A stretch of 40,436 bases of DNA, taken from assembly GCA_937883775.1 (NCBI GenBank), contig CAKZXZ010000040.1, forward strand, positions 1 through 40,436, written 5' to 3'. The DNA is from an uncultured Paracoccaceae bacterium. Lineage in GTDB: Bacteria > Pseudomonadota > Alphaproteobacteria > Rhodobacterales > Rhodobacteraceae. A model generated the notes under the pieces. That model was not told where the DNA came from, searched no databases, and was given only the letters and a program-made list of their open reading frames with translations. A program made the position numbers and the translations under genes. This document shows, in pieces, positions 18,312 through 26,046 of this stretch. Positions within the stretch are counted from its first letter, which is position 1. Every line of letters starts with the position of its first letter.

Positions 18312-19447
18312 ACGTGATCGACCACGGCCAAGTGTTGCGCCAATTCATCGACCTGACCCAGCCATGCGTTGAAAAGCGCCGGATCGCTGGGCGCAGCTGA
18401 CACGCCTGCAGACATCTGAGCGTTCATCACCGCTTCAACGCCCAACGACACCGGGATCGAGACGAGCCGCGCCATGGCTGTGCCGTTCGCATCTCCCCAG
18501 GCGTCCATCGCGTAGGTCTTGTGATAGACGGTCGTGCGGTCCCGCTCTGCTTGCAGCGACACGCACATGACCACGCGGTCCGGCTCACCCTCGGCATAGG
18601 CGTTTTCGGCCCAGAACTGGTCTGCCATTTCCTTGAGCCGCGCTTCGCCTGCGGGGCCTTCCAGCGTTTCGATTTCTTCGAACACGGGCGTCCAGGCGTC
18701 TTTCCAGCCGTTCAGGCGCAAGGTGCCACGGACAAAGGTGCGAACCTTCCACGCGGGGTTGAACTTGTAGTCTTCCATGAAAGGCAGCGAGTCGCGGTTG
18801 GGGTAGACCTCAAAGCTTTCCGCCACCTCCAAAGGGGCCATATAGCTGCTGATCGCATCCCATGGTCGGGCGACGTTGAACTCTTTGAAATCACGCAAAG
18901 ACTTGGAGGGTGAGCGCAGCGCCTTCAGCACGCCCAAAGGCGCCCAGCTGAACTTGTAGCGGAACGGGTTGGGATGCTTGGGGATGCCCCCGCAATATGA
19001 GATGAACGAGAGCACGTTGCCAGCGTCATAGGCGTCAGAGGCGCGATAATCGGCGACCAGCCAATGGGCCATCAGGTGGTCGATACCCGGATCAAGCCCG
19101 ACCTCGTTCACAAGGCAAACACCCGCAGCTTCGGCCTTGGCGTGCAGCGCGCGCATCTCGGGCGCGATGTAGCTTGAGCTGACGAAATGCGCGGCCTTGC
19201 TTATGGCCATCTCGGCCAATGGCACATGCCAGTCACCGGGCAGCATCGACACGATCACATCACCGGGCTGGGTTTCTGCGGCCAGTGTGTCAATATCAAA
19301 GGCCTGAATGCGCTGGGTCAGATCGCCGACGGCATCCTGCGCCTTCTCGATGGTGCGGTTCCAAACGGTAACCTCGTGCCCCGCTTCAATCAGGCGGCGC
19401 AGGCCGGGAATCGCGGACAGACCGGTGCCGCACCAATGGATCGTCAT
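18308..19447 (-). CDS. Saccharopine dehydrogenase, LYS9-like (glutamate-forming type)
   Basis: 379-residue protein resembling yeast Lys9 from memory: SSSYIAPEMRAL, NEVGLDPGIDHLMAHW, ISYCGGIPKHPNPFRYKFSW, VYPNRDS and RGTLRLNGW align with its conserved blocks. It would interconvert saccharopine with aminoadipate semialdehyde plus glutamate. The N-terminal nucleotide loop reads GTGLSAIPGL rather than a classical GxGxxG. It lies three bases after the LYS1-like gene on the same strand, so together they encode both saccharopine steps. With no other aminoadipate-pathway genes nearby and DAP-type lysine synthesis usual in this group, lysine catabolism is more likely than synthesis. Confidence 0.85.
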   Translation of the reverse strand: MTIHWCGTGLSAIPGLRRLIEAGHEVTVWNRTIEKAQDAVGDLTQRIQAFDIDTLAAETQPGDVIVSMLPGDWHVPLAEMAISKAAHFVSSSYIAPEMRALHAKAEAAGVCLVNEVGLDPGIDHLMAHWLVADYRASDAYDAGNVLSFISYCGGIPKHPNPFRYKFSWAPLGVLKALRSPSKSLRDFKEFNVARPWDAISSYMAPLEVAESFEVYPNRDSLPFMEDYKFNPAWKVRTFVRGTLRLNGWKDAWTPVFEEIETLEGPAGEARLKEMADQFWAENAYAEGEPDRVVMCVSLQAERDRTTVYHKTYAMDAWGDANGTAMARLVSIPVSLGVEAVMNAQMSAGVSAAPSDPALFNAWLGQVDELAQHLAVVDHV

Positions 19448-19450
19448 GGC

Positions 19451-20503
19451 TCAAACCTTTTCAATATGAGTGTCGAATGTTGCTTTCGCACGGCCCCAGA
19501 CGCCGCTGTCGATGGCGTCGAGCTGCATCAATGTGGGCAGTAATTGCCCTGCATAATCTTCAGAGCTTTCGACGGGCAGCATCGAAGGCAGATTGTCGAT
19601 TGCGGTGACATCCAGCATCGGCGCATCATGGACGCGTAACGCCGGTTCTTCCCATGTCGTGACGCGGTCATAGACCTTGATCGGGTTGAAATTGCTGTCA
19701 GGATCGCAGGCGATATCGCCAATCACGCTGAGTTTGCGGTCAGCTGTTTTGGCTGAGGCGGGGACAAAAACAGGCGTGCCGGGGCGCGCAAGGATGCAGT
19801 TGAAGAACAGCTCATGCTGCAGGATTTCGGGGAAAGGGCCACCATGGGCGGTCTCGGCCATATCCCAGCCCGTGACCGGCACGCCCATATGCGTGCACAG
19901 ATCCGCCGCCCCGGTGCCAACGCGGCCCAAGGCGCCAATGATAAGCGCGGTCGGGCGGGTGAACGCCCCGCTCAGATCGGTTTGCAGATCGGCCAGCAGA
20001 TGCTTTGAGCTGTCATAGACGCCGACGGGTCCGCAGATGTCGTCTCGCTGTTGCGCAGCCCAGCATTTCAAGGCGACAGCGGCTCCGGCATAGCCCGCCC
20101 AATACCCGAAAGCTGCAACCCGGCGACCATCCTCGGCCACCAGATACTCCAGATCGTAAAGCGTCCCGCCGCCTGTCTTGAACCGCTCCAGCAGTTTCTT
20201 GCCGGACGGTTGTCCTTTGTAGGCATGCCCGAACATGATGTGGCGATGGGTTAGCGCGGTGCCGTCTTCGGGCAGTTCTTTCAGGCCAAAGACAATCGCA
20301 TCCTCTGGCGCCTGCCGCCATGAATTCTCGGCGGCGATTTCGCAACCGGCGTCTTTATAATCCTGTAAGGGAATCGCCCGGGCGCTGCTGTCCTCGACGG
20401 TCACGCGCAAACCAGCGTCCAGAAGCGCTTTTGCGCCTTGGGGTGTCAGGCCGACCCGCTGTTCATGTTCGCGTTCCTCGGCGCGTACCCAAAGATGTGT
20501 CAT
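19451..20503 (-). CDS. Saccharopine dehydrogenase, LYS1-like (lysine-forming type)
   Basis: 350-residue protein very like yeast Lys1. FGLKELPED holds the catalytic Lys (K75) and IMFGHAYKGQ the catalytic His (H93), followed by GTLYDLEYLV, RRVAAFGYWAGYAGAA, the nucleotide-binding LIIGALGRVGTGA, and GGPFPEI. It catalyses reversible condensation of lysine and 2-oxoglutarate to saccharopine with NAD(P)H. Start ATG 20503 follows GGGAGG; the reading frame extends 25 codons further without family similarity. It is the first gene of the two-gene operon, divergent from the acyl-CoA ligase operon and sharing a 185-base regulatory gap that contains a perfect palindrome. Confidence 0.9.
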   Translation of the reverse strand: MTHLWVRAEEREHEQRVGLTPQGAKALLDAGLRVTVEDSSARAIPLQDYKDAGCEIAAENSWRQAPEDAIVFGLKELPEDGTALTHRHIMFGHAYKGQPSGKKLLERFKTGGGTLYDLEYLVAEDGRRVAAFGYWAGYAGAAVALKCWAAQQRDDICGPVGVYDSSKHLLADLQTDLSGAFTRPTALIIGALGRVGTGAADLCTHMGVPVTGWDMAETAHGGPFPEILQHELFFNCILARPGTPVFVPASAKTADRKLSVIGDIACDPDSNFNPIKVYDRVTTWEEPALRVHDAPMLDVTAIDNLPSMLPVESSEDYAGQLLPTLMQLDAIDSGVWGRAKATFDTHIEKV

Positions 20504-20571
20504 GCATCCCTCCCGATCTGTCGAAGGCTTAGGCAAAATCCAGCCGGATGCCAATGGCGCGCAACCATAAC

Positions 20572-20585
20572 TGAACACTTGTTCA
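20572..20585. promoter_or_regulatory. Perfect palindrome between divergent operons (operator candidate)
   Basis: TGAACACTTGTTCA has six-base arms (TGAACA/TGTTCA) with a two-base centre. It sits in the gap between the saccharopine operon (-) and the ligase–ABC operon (+), 69 bases from the former start and 104 from the latter. A TTGACG (20597–20602) just to its right could be a -35 for the plus-strand operon. The form suits a dimeric TetR- or GntR-type repressor, but no regulator gene is adjacent. Confidence 0.5.
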
Positions 20586-20688
20586 AAAAAATCATTTGAC
20601 GCAACGTCGAACCCGCCCCATCATATTTTACAACCCCGACGCTAAGACCGGGGAACTGCCATAGGTGCAGGTCTGGGAGGACTTCACG

Positions 20689-22659
20689 ATGACAACGACT
20701 GCTGCGTCCGAAGGGGCGTTGGTCTCTATTCCGCATCTTCTTGCGCGCAACGTGTCGGCGTTTGGCGACAAGCCTGCCTATCGCGAGAAGGAATTCGGCA
20801 TTTGGCAAAGCTGGACCTGGGCCGAGGCCGAGGCCGAGATCAGATCGATTGCGCTGGGCCTTTTGGAGCTCGGCGTCGAAAAGGGTGACTTCATTGCCAT
20901 TATCGGGCGCAACCGTCCGGCGATGTATTGGTCGATGGTCGCCGCGCAAATGTGCGGTGCGGTGCCGGTGCCATTGTATCAGGACGCCGTCGCTGAAGAG
21001 ATGGCTTATGTGCTTGAACACTGCGGCGCGCGCTTTGTGATCGTAGGCGATCAAGAGCAGGTCGATAAGGTCATCGAAGTGCAGCAAACCGTGAGCGGTA
21101 TTGACCAGATCATCTATCAGGACCGCCGCGGGATGCGGAAATACGACCACACGCATATGAACGCGCTGGGCGATATTCAGGCCACCGGCAAAGCCGCGCA
21201 TGAACGGTTTGACAAGGAACTGGAGGTGCGCTGGCAAGGGCTGGATTACGACGACACATGCGTGATGCTTTACACCTCCGGCACAACGGGGCGGCCCAAA
21301 GGCGTGGTGCTGTCGAACCGGAACATTATCGAGACCTCGAAGAACTCGGCCGAGTTCGACAACCTTCTGCCGGGGGATGAGGTGCTGGCCTATCTGCCGA
21401 TGGCGTGGGTCGGGGATTTCATCTTTTCCATCGGGCAGGCCTATTGGACCGGGTTCTGTGTGAACTGCCCCGAAAGTGCCGGCACGATGATGACGGATCT
21501 GCGCGAGATCGGGCCGTCTTACTACTTTGCCCCGCCCCGGATTTTCGAGACGCAGCTGACCAACGTGATGATCCGGATGGAGGATGCAGGGCGCCTGAAG
21601 CAGTGGCTGTTCAAGACGTTCATGGCACATGCAAAACGGGTGGGTCCGAAGATCCTGGATGGCCAAGATGTCAGCGGCGTGGACAAGCTGAAATATGCGC
21701 TGGGCAATCTGTTTGTATATGGGCCTTTGAAGAACACGCTGGGCCTTTCGAAGGTTCGTGTGGGCTATACCGCGGGGGAGGCGATTGGCCCGGAACTCTT
21801 TGATTTCTATCGCTCTTTGGGGATCAACCTGAAGCAGCTTTATGGCCAGACCGAAGCATCTGTCTTCATCACGCAGCAAAAAGACGGCGAGGTTCGTTCC
21901 GATACGGTCGGCACGCCGACGCCGGGTGTGGAGCTGAAGATTGCGGATAATGGCGAGGTCTTTTACCGCTCTCCGGGCGTGTTTGTGGAGTATTTCAAGA
22001 ACGCTGACAGCACCAAGGATACCAAGGACGGTGAGGGCTGGGTGGCCACGGGTGATGCGGGTTTCATTGAGCCTGAGACAGGTCAGCTGCGCATTATCGA
22101 CCGTGCCAAGGACGTGGGCAAAATGGCCGACGGGCGGCTGTTCGCGCCGAAATACGTCGAGAACAAGCTGAAGTTCTTCCCAAATATTCTTGAGGCCGTT
22201 GTCTTTGGTGCCGACCGTGCGATGTGCACGGCTTTTATTAACATTGATCTGACCGCCGTCGGAAACTGGGCAGAGCGCAACAACATCGCCTATGCCAGCT
22301 ATCAGGAACTGGCGGGCCATCCGCAGGTTCTGGCAACGATCCAGTCCCATGTGGAAGAGGTCAACGAGAGCATCGCGCAGGACGAAATGCTGTCAGGCTG
22401 TCAGATTCACCGCTTTCTGGTCCTTCATAAAGAGCTGGATGCGGATGACGGCGAGATGACCCGCACCCGCAAGGTTCGCCGCCGGATTGTGGAGGAGAAA
22501 TTCTCGGATCTGATTAACGCGCTGTACGACGGGTCTGACACGGTCTCGACGGTGACGGAAGTGACCTATGAGGACGGGCGCAAAGGCGCGATCAAAGCGA
22601 CGCTGGAGCTGCGCGATGTGAAGGTTGTCGACCAGCAACAGCAGATGGCGGCGGAGTGA
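20689..22659 (+). CDS. Long-chain acyl-CoA synthetase-type AMP-forming ligase
   Basis: 656-residue ANL-superfamily adenylating enzyme of the FadD/ACSL type. The phosphate loop is YTSGTTGRPKG (from residue 195). Further motifs are LPMAW, YGQTEAS and ATGDAGFIE with downstream RIIDRAKDVGKMADGR. It would activate a carboxylic acid to its CoA thioester with ATP. Start ATG 20689 follows GGGAGG. It leads an eight-gene operon with a full LIV-type ABC importer and a second ligase-like protein, so it probably activates the imported acid. The substrate could be a fatty, branched or aryl-alkanoic acid and cannot be decided from sequence. Confidence 0.88.
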   Translation: MTTTAASEGALVSIPHLLARNVSAFGDKPAYREKEFGIWQSWTWAEAEAEIRSIALGLLELGVEKGDFIAIIGRNRPAMYWSMVAAQMCGAVPVPLYQDAVAEEMAYVLEHCGARFVIVGDQEQVDKVIEVQQTVSGIDQIIYQDRRGMRKYDHTHMNALGDIQATGKAAHERFDKELEVRWQGLDYDDTCVMLYTSGTTGRPKGVVLSNRNIIETSKNSAEFDNLLPGDEVLAYLPMAWVGDFIFSIGQAYWTGFCVNCPESAGTMMTDLREIGPSYYFAPPRIFETQLTNVMIRMEDAGRLKQWLFKTFMAHAKRVGPKILDGQDVSGVDKLKYALGNLFVYGPLKNTLGLSKVRVGYTAGEAIGPELFDFYRSLGINLKQLYGQTEASVFITQQKDGEVRSDTVGTPTPGVELKIADNGEVFYRSPGVFVEYFKNADSTKDTKDGEGWVATGDAGFIEPETGQLRIIDRAKDVGKMADGRLFAPKYVENKLKFFPNILEAVVFGADRAMCTAFINIDLTAVGNWAERNNIAYASYQELAGHPQVLATIQSHVEEVNESIAQDEMLSGCQIHRFLVLHKELDADDGEMTRTRKVRRRIVEEKFSDLINALYDGSDTVSTVTEVTYEDGRKGAIKATLELRDVKVVDQQQQMAAE

Positions 22660-22689
22660 TTTCATGAGCAATTACAGTCAGGTGGCATC

Positions 22690-23508
22690 ATGAAAGACAT
22701 GGCAGACGGCTACATCACCGAGGACGGGCGCAAGATTGGCGGCGTCATGATGGAGATGAAGAACATCACGCTGCGCTTTGGCGGTGTGGTGGCGATCAAG
22801 GATATCTCGTTTGATATTCGTGAGGGCGAAATCCGTGCGATTATCGGGCCGAACGGGGCGGGCAAATCCTCGATGCTGAACGTCATCAGCGGGTTTTATC
22901 ATCCGCAGGAAGGGGAGGTCTGGTTTCACGGCAAGAAACGGCCTTCGATGAAGCCGTATCAGGTCGCCCAGCAGGGCATCGCGCGGACGTTTCAGAACAT
23001 CGCTTTGTTCGAAGGGATGACGGTGCTGGACAACGTCATGACGGGCCGTCTGACGCATATGAAAACCAACATGTTTCAGCAGGCAATCTGGTGGGGCAAG
23101 GCGCAGGCGGAAGAGACCGCGCAGCGCGAAAAAGTTGAGAAAATCATAGACTTCCTTGAAATTCAGCACATCCGCAAGACGCCCGTGGGGCGGCTGCCTT
23201 ACGGTCTGAAAAAGCGGGTGGAGCTGGCCCGTGCACTGGCGGCAGAGCCGAAGCTTTTGCTGCTGGATGAGCCGATGGCGGGGATGAATGTCGAGGAGAA
23301 AGAGGACATGAGCCGCTTCATCCTTGATGTGAATGACGAATTCAGCACCACAATTGCCCTGATCGAGCACGATATGGGCGTTGTGATGGACCTGTCGGAC
23401 CGCGTTGTCGTGATGGATTACGGCAAGAAAATCGGCGACGGCACGCCCGATGAGGTGCGCAACAATCAAGACGTGATCGACGCGTATCTGGGGGTGGCCC
23501 ATGACTGA
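22690..23508 (+). CDS. LivG-type ABC transporter ATP-binding protein
   Basis: 272-residue ATPase. Walker A is GPNGAGKS (residues 53–60), the signature is LPYGLKKRVELARAL (169 onward, Leu-Pro-Tyr-Gly replacing the LSxGQ consensus as in other LivG proteins), Walker B is LLLLDEP (189–195), and the switch His is in EHDMG. An N-terminal extension of about 20 residues precedes the usual start. ATG 22690 overlaps the stop of a nine-codon reading frame that begins at ATG 22664 with its own GGAG. It is the first ABC subunit of the operon and is followed by an unusual 101-base gap carrying 11-bp repeats. Confidence 0.92.
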   Translation: MKDMADGYITEDGRKIGGVMMEMKNITLRFGGVVAIKDISFDIREGEIRAIIGPNGAGKSSMLNVISGFYHPQEGEVWFHGKKRPSMKPYQVAQQGIARTFQNIALFEGMTVLDNVMTGRLTHMKTNMFQQAIWWGKAQAEETAQREKVEKIIDFLEIQHIRKTPVGRLPYGLKKRVELARALAAEPKLLLLDEPMAGMNVEEKEDMSRFILDVNDEFSTTIALIEHDMGVVMDLSDRVVVMDYGKKIGDGTPDEVRNNQDVIDAYLGVAHD

Positions 23509-23526
23509 TTTTGCCCCGAATTTCCG

Positions 23527-23587
23527 ATGCAGCCCGCATGCAGACCGGATGCATATCCTATGCAGATCGGATGCATATTCACGTGCA
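23527..23587. repeat. Phased 11-bp repeat array (ATGCA every 11 bp)
   Basis: ATGCA occurs at 23527, 23538, 23549, 23560 and 23571, exactly 11 bases apart, with a sixth related GTGCA at 23583 (12 bases on). At a larger scale 23538–23559 and 23560–23581 are 22-bp units differing at three positions. The array fills most of the 101-base gap between the LivG-type ATPase gene and the LivH-type permease gene; most other junctions in this operon are short or overlap. Its role is unknown; regulatory protein binding on one DNA face or an RNA structure are options. Confidence 0.9.
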
Positions 23588-23613
23588 GACCTGACCGCAG
23601 GAGGGTGCGATGA
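23527..23613 (+). CDS. Possible 28-codon mini-ORF spanning the 11-bp repeats
   Basis: ATG 23527 opens a 28-codon frame made of the repeat array, with two CRPD segments and four Cys. It ends at TGA 23611–23613, overlapping the permease start ATG 23610 by four bases. No good Shine–Dalgarno precedes it. It could be a coupling peptide or chance. I do not recognise it. Confidence 0.2.
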   Translation: MQPACRPDAYPMQIGCIFTCRPDRRRVR

Positions 23614-24605
23614 CTGACCAGTTTCTTTTTGGTGTCGAGGTTGTCCTGAATGGCCTTATGGCGGGCGTGCTTTATGCGCTAGTGGCACTCGGTTTCGTTT
23701 TGATTTTCAAAGCGTCCGGTATCTTCAACTATGCGCAAGGTGTGATGGCGCTGTTCGCCGCGCTGACGCTGGTCGGGATCATGGAAGGGCAGGTGCCGTT
23801 TGCGCATCTGATTAACGCGATCTTCGGCACGGATGTGCATTACTTTGGATGGAACGTGCCCGCGCTGGCGGCGATACTCTTAACCATGATCTTGATGGTC
23901 TTCTTCGCCTGGGCGGTGAACCATTTTGTGATGCGTCATTTGGTGAACCAGGAACCGATCATTTTGTTCATGGCGACTATTGGTCTGGCCTATTTCCTTG
24001 AAGGCGTGGGCGATCTGATGTGGGGCTCCGAGATCAAGAAGCTGGATGTGGGGCTGCCGCAAGGGGCTTCGATCTGGGTGGAGGAGAACACGGCGTTTCT
24101 GGGATCCGACAACTTCTTTGGGTTCTTCATCGACAAGCTGGATATGGTGGCCGCTTTGGTCGCGGCGGTGCTGGTCATCGCGCTGGTGGCGTTCGCGCAA
24201 TACACCAAGCAGGGCCGCGCGATGCGGGCGGTGGCGGATGACCATCAGGCGGCGTTGAGCGTGGGTATTTCGCTGAACTTCATCTGGGTGTTGGTCTGGT
24301 CGCTGGCGGGCTTTGTTGCGTTGGTCGCGGGCATCATGTGGGGCGCAAAATCGGGCGTGCAGTTCTCGCTGTCGCTGATTGCGTTGAAGGCGCTGCCGGT
24401 GTTGATGCTGGGCGGCTTCACCTCGATCCCCGGCGCGATTGTGGGCGGGTTGATTATTGGGGTGGGCGAGAAGCTTTTTGAGTTCACCATCGGCCCGATG
24501 ATCGGTGGCGCGACCGAAAACTGGTTCGCCTATGTGCTGGCGCTGCTGTTCCTCGTCTTCCGGCCGCAAGGGCTGTTTGGCGAGAAAATCATCGAGAGGG
24601 TGTGA
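23610..24605 (+). CDS. LivH-type ABC transporter permease
   Basis: 331-residue inner-membrane permease with about eight to nine hydrophobic helices. Typical family segments are GLMAGVLYALVALGFVLIFKASGIFNYAQG at the N-terminus, a cytoplasmic coupling loop TKQGRAMRAVADDHQAALSVGI that contacts the ATPase, and the FTSIPGAIVGGLIIGV stretch. An AGGAGG ribosome binding site lies seven bases upstream of ATG 23610. It forms the translocation channel with the LivM-type protein. The substrate is undetermined. Confidence 0.92.
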   Translation: MTDQFLFGVEVVLNGLMAGVLYALVALGFVLIFKASGIFNYAQGVMALFAALTLVGIMEGQVPFAHLINAIFGTDVHYFGWNVPALAAILLTMILMVFFAWAVNHFVMRHLVNQEPIILFMATIGLAYFLEGVGDLMWGSEIKKLDVGLPQGASIWVEENTAFLGSDNFFGFFIDKLDMVAALVAAVLVIALVAFAQYTKQGRAMRAVADDHQAALSVGISLNFIWVLVWSLAGFVALVAGIMWGAKSGVQFSLSLIALKALPVLMLGGFTSIPGAIVGGLIIGVGEKLFEFTIGPMIGGATENWFAYVLALLFLVFRPQGLFGEKIIERV

Positions 24606-24607
24606 CC

Positions 24608-24850
24608 ATGAGCAAGCTGATTGCGATTTTGAATGTGGTGGCTTGGTCGGGCTTTTGGGCCTTTGGATATCTGGCTTTGACGGCGGATCCGACGAATACC
24701 ACTGAGATGATGACGGCGCTTTTATTGGCGGCGGGCGGTGCAGGGATCGGTGTTTTCGCTTACTTTTGGCTGGTGCGCCATGCCGAGGAGAAGGGCTATG
24801 CTAAGCGGCCCAATCGCGCGCCGCGCTATGATGATGGGGAGGTTGCCTGA
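24608..24850 (+). CDS. Small two-helix membrane protein within the ABC operon
   Basis: 80-residue protein with two predicted transmembrane helices (about 4–26 and 37–58) and a basic, Arg/Lys-rich C-terminus. ATG 24608 follows AGAGGG at a good distance; GTG 24602, overlapping the previous stop, would add two residues. Its stop overlaps the next start by one base (TGATG), so it is embedded tightly between the two permease genes. I do not recognise the family. Placement suggests a small accessory subunit or assembly factor of this importer, which is not a standard component of LIV systems. Confidence 0.75.
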   Translation: MSKLIAILNVVAWSGFWAFGYLALTADPTNTTEMMTALLLAAGGAGIGVFAYFWLVRHAEEKGYAKRPNRAPRYDDGEVA

Positions 24851-25926
24851 TGTTTTACCGCGAAGCAGGCGATTTCAAGACGTCCTATGTGGATGACAGC
24901 CAGACTTTCCCGATCGCGTTTGACCGGTATCGTTATTACTTCGTGCTGGTCATCGCGTTTGGGATCATTCCGTTCATCATCAATGATTACTGGGCCAATG
25001 CGGTCATGGTGCCTTTCCTGATCTACGCGATTGCGGCGATTGGGCTGAACATTCTGACGGGCTATTGCGGGCAGGTGTCGCTGGGCACGGGCGGCTTCAT
25101 GGCTGTGGGCGGGTATGCTTGTTACAAGCTGATGACGGCCTTCCCGGATGTGTCGATCATGGTTCATCTGCTGCTGGCGGGGTTCATTACGGCGGGGGTG
25201 GGCGTGCTCTTTGGCCTGCCGTCTTTGCGCATCAAAGGCTTCTATTTGGCGGTGGCGACGCTGGCGGCGCAGTTCTTTCTTGTCTGGCTCTTCAACAAGG
25301 TGCCGTGGTTTTACAACTATTCGGCGTCTGGTCAGATTTCGGCGCCCGAGCGGTTTGTGTTCGGCGTGCCTGTCACTGGCCCGAATGTGGAGGCTTGGGC
25401 GAAATACATGGTTTGCCTTGTCTTCGTGACCTTCTGCGCATGGCTTGCGCGGAACCTGACGCGGGGCACCATCGGGCGGTCGTGGATGGCGATCCGGGAC
25501 ATGGATATCGCGGCTGAGATCATTGGGGTGAATCCGTTGAAGGCGAAACTGACGGCCTTTGCGGTCAGTTCGTTCTTTATCGGCATTGCAGGCGCGCTGC
25601 TGTTTGCGGTCTATCTGGGCGCGGTTGAGGTGGGCGAGGTCTACGGCATCAACAAGTCGTTCCTGGTGCTGTTCATGATTATCATCGGCGGGCTTGGGTC
25701 GATCTTTGGGGCGTTTGCGGGTGCGGCCTTTATGGTGCTGCTGCCTGTCGCGCTGAAGAACATTCTGGTGGGCGGTCTGGGTTGGGACACGGCGCTGGCC
25801 ACGCATTTTGAGTTTGTGATCGTTGGCGCGCTTATCGTGCTGTTTCTGATCGCAGAGCCGCATGGGCTGGCGCAGCTTTGGAAGCTGGCCAAAGAAAAGC
25901 TGAGATTGTGGCCGTTCCCGCATTAA
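24850..25926 (+). CDS. LivM-type ABC transporter permease
   Basis: 358-residue permease with about eight to ten hydrophobic segments. Family blocks include YAIAAIGLNILTGYCGQVSLGTGGFMAVGGYA, LPSLRIKGFYLAVATLA and the coupling loop IGRSWMAIRDMDIAAEIIGVN, followed by IIGGLGSIFGAFAGA. It pairs with the LivH-type permease. The N-terminal 25 residues are polar and longer than in classical LivM. ATG 24850 overlaps the stop of the small membrane protein gene by one base, so it is translationally coupled to it. Confidence 0.92.
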   Translation: MFYREAGDFKTSYVDDSQTFPIAFDRYRYYFVLVIAFGIIPFIINDYWANAVMVPFLIYAIAAIGLNILTGYCGQVSLGTGGFMAVGGYACYKLMTAFPDVSIMVHLLLAGFITAGVGVLFGLPSLRIKGFYLAVATLAAQFFLVWLFNKVPWFYNYSASGQISAPERFVFGVPVTGPNVEAWAKYMVCLVFVTFCAWLARNLTRGTIGRSWMAIRDMDIAAEIIGVNPLKAKLTAFAVSSFFIGIAGALLFAVYLGAVEVGEVYGINKSFLVLFMIIIGGLGSIFGAFAGAAFMVLLPVALKNILVGGLGWDTALATHFEFVIVGALIVLFLIAEPHGLAQLWKLAKEKLRLWPFPH

Positions 25927-25953
25927 GCGGGCGGTCGTGAGAGATGGCGCGAG

Positions 25954-25974
25954 GCCCCGGATCAGGTCCGGGGC
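25954..25974. repeat. REP-like extragenic palindrome (hairpin)
   Basis: GCCCCGGA (25954–25961) and TCCGGGGC (25967–25974) form a perfect eight-base stem around TCAGG. This is the common alphaproteobacterial extragenic palindrome whose translation in one frame gives the familiar PDLIRG peptide. It lies between the LivM-type and binding-protein genes and may stabilise or process the transcript. Confidence 0.75.
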
Positions 25975-25993
25975 GGGCGCGCTGAAACAAGGA

Positions 25994-26009
25994 TCGGGGT
26001 GCACCCCGA
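25994..26009. repeat. Perfect 16-bp palindrome before the binding-protein gene
   Basis: TCGGGGTGCACCCCGA is fully self-complementary with no spacer. It lies 19 bases after the REP-like hairpin and 37 bases before the binding-protein start. As RNA it could form a short hairpin; as DNA it could be a binding site. It may be part of the same repeat element. Confidence 0.6.
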
Positions 26010-26046
26010 CAGACATCAACTGGAGTTCCTTAGGGAGGAGACCACA

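Noticed and set aside
20500-22350. 616-codon open frame on the minus strand opposite the acyl-CoA ligase gene
   Set aside because: No recognisable motif, Arg/His-rich composition, and fully antisense to a gene with clear ANL motifs. A shadow caused by high G+C codon bias.
23527-23587. CRISPR array
   Set aside because: The repeat unit is only 11 bp with 5 conserved bases; no 23–40 bp repeats, spacers of regular length or cas genes.
24826-26019. 397-codon minus-strand frame across the LivM-type gene containing a PDLIRG-like peptide
   Set aside because: Antisense shadow; the PDLIRG sequence is the translated REP-like palindrome, not a protein motif.
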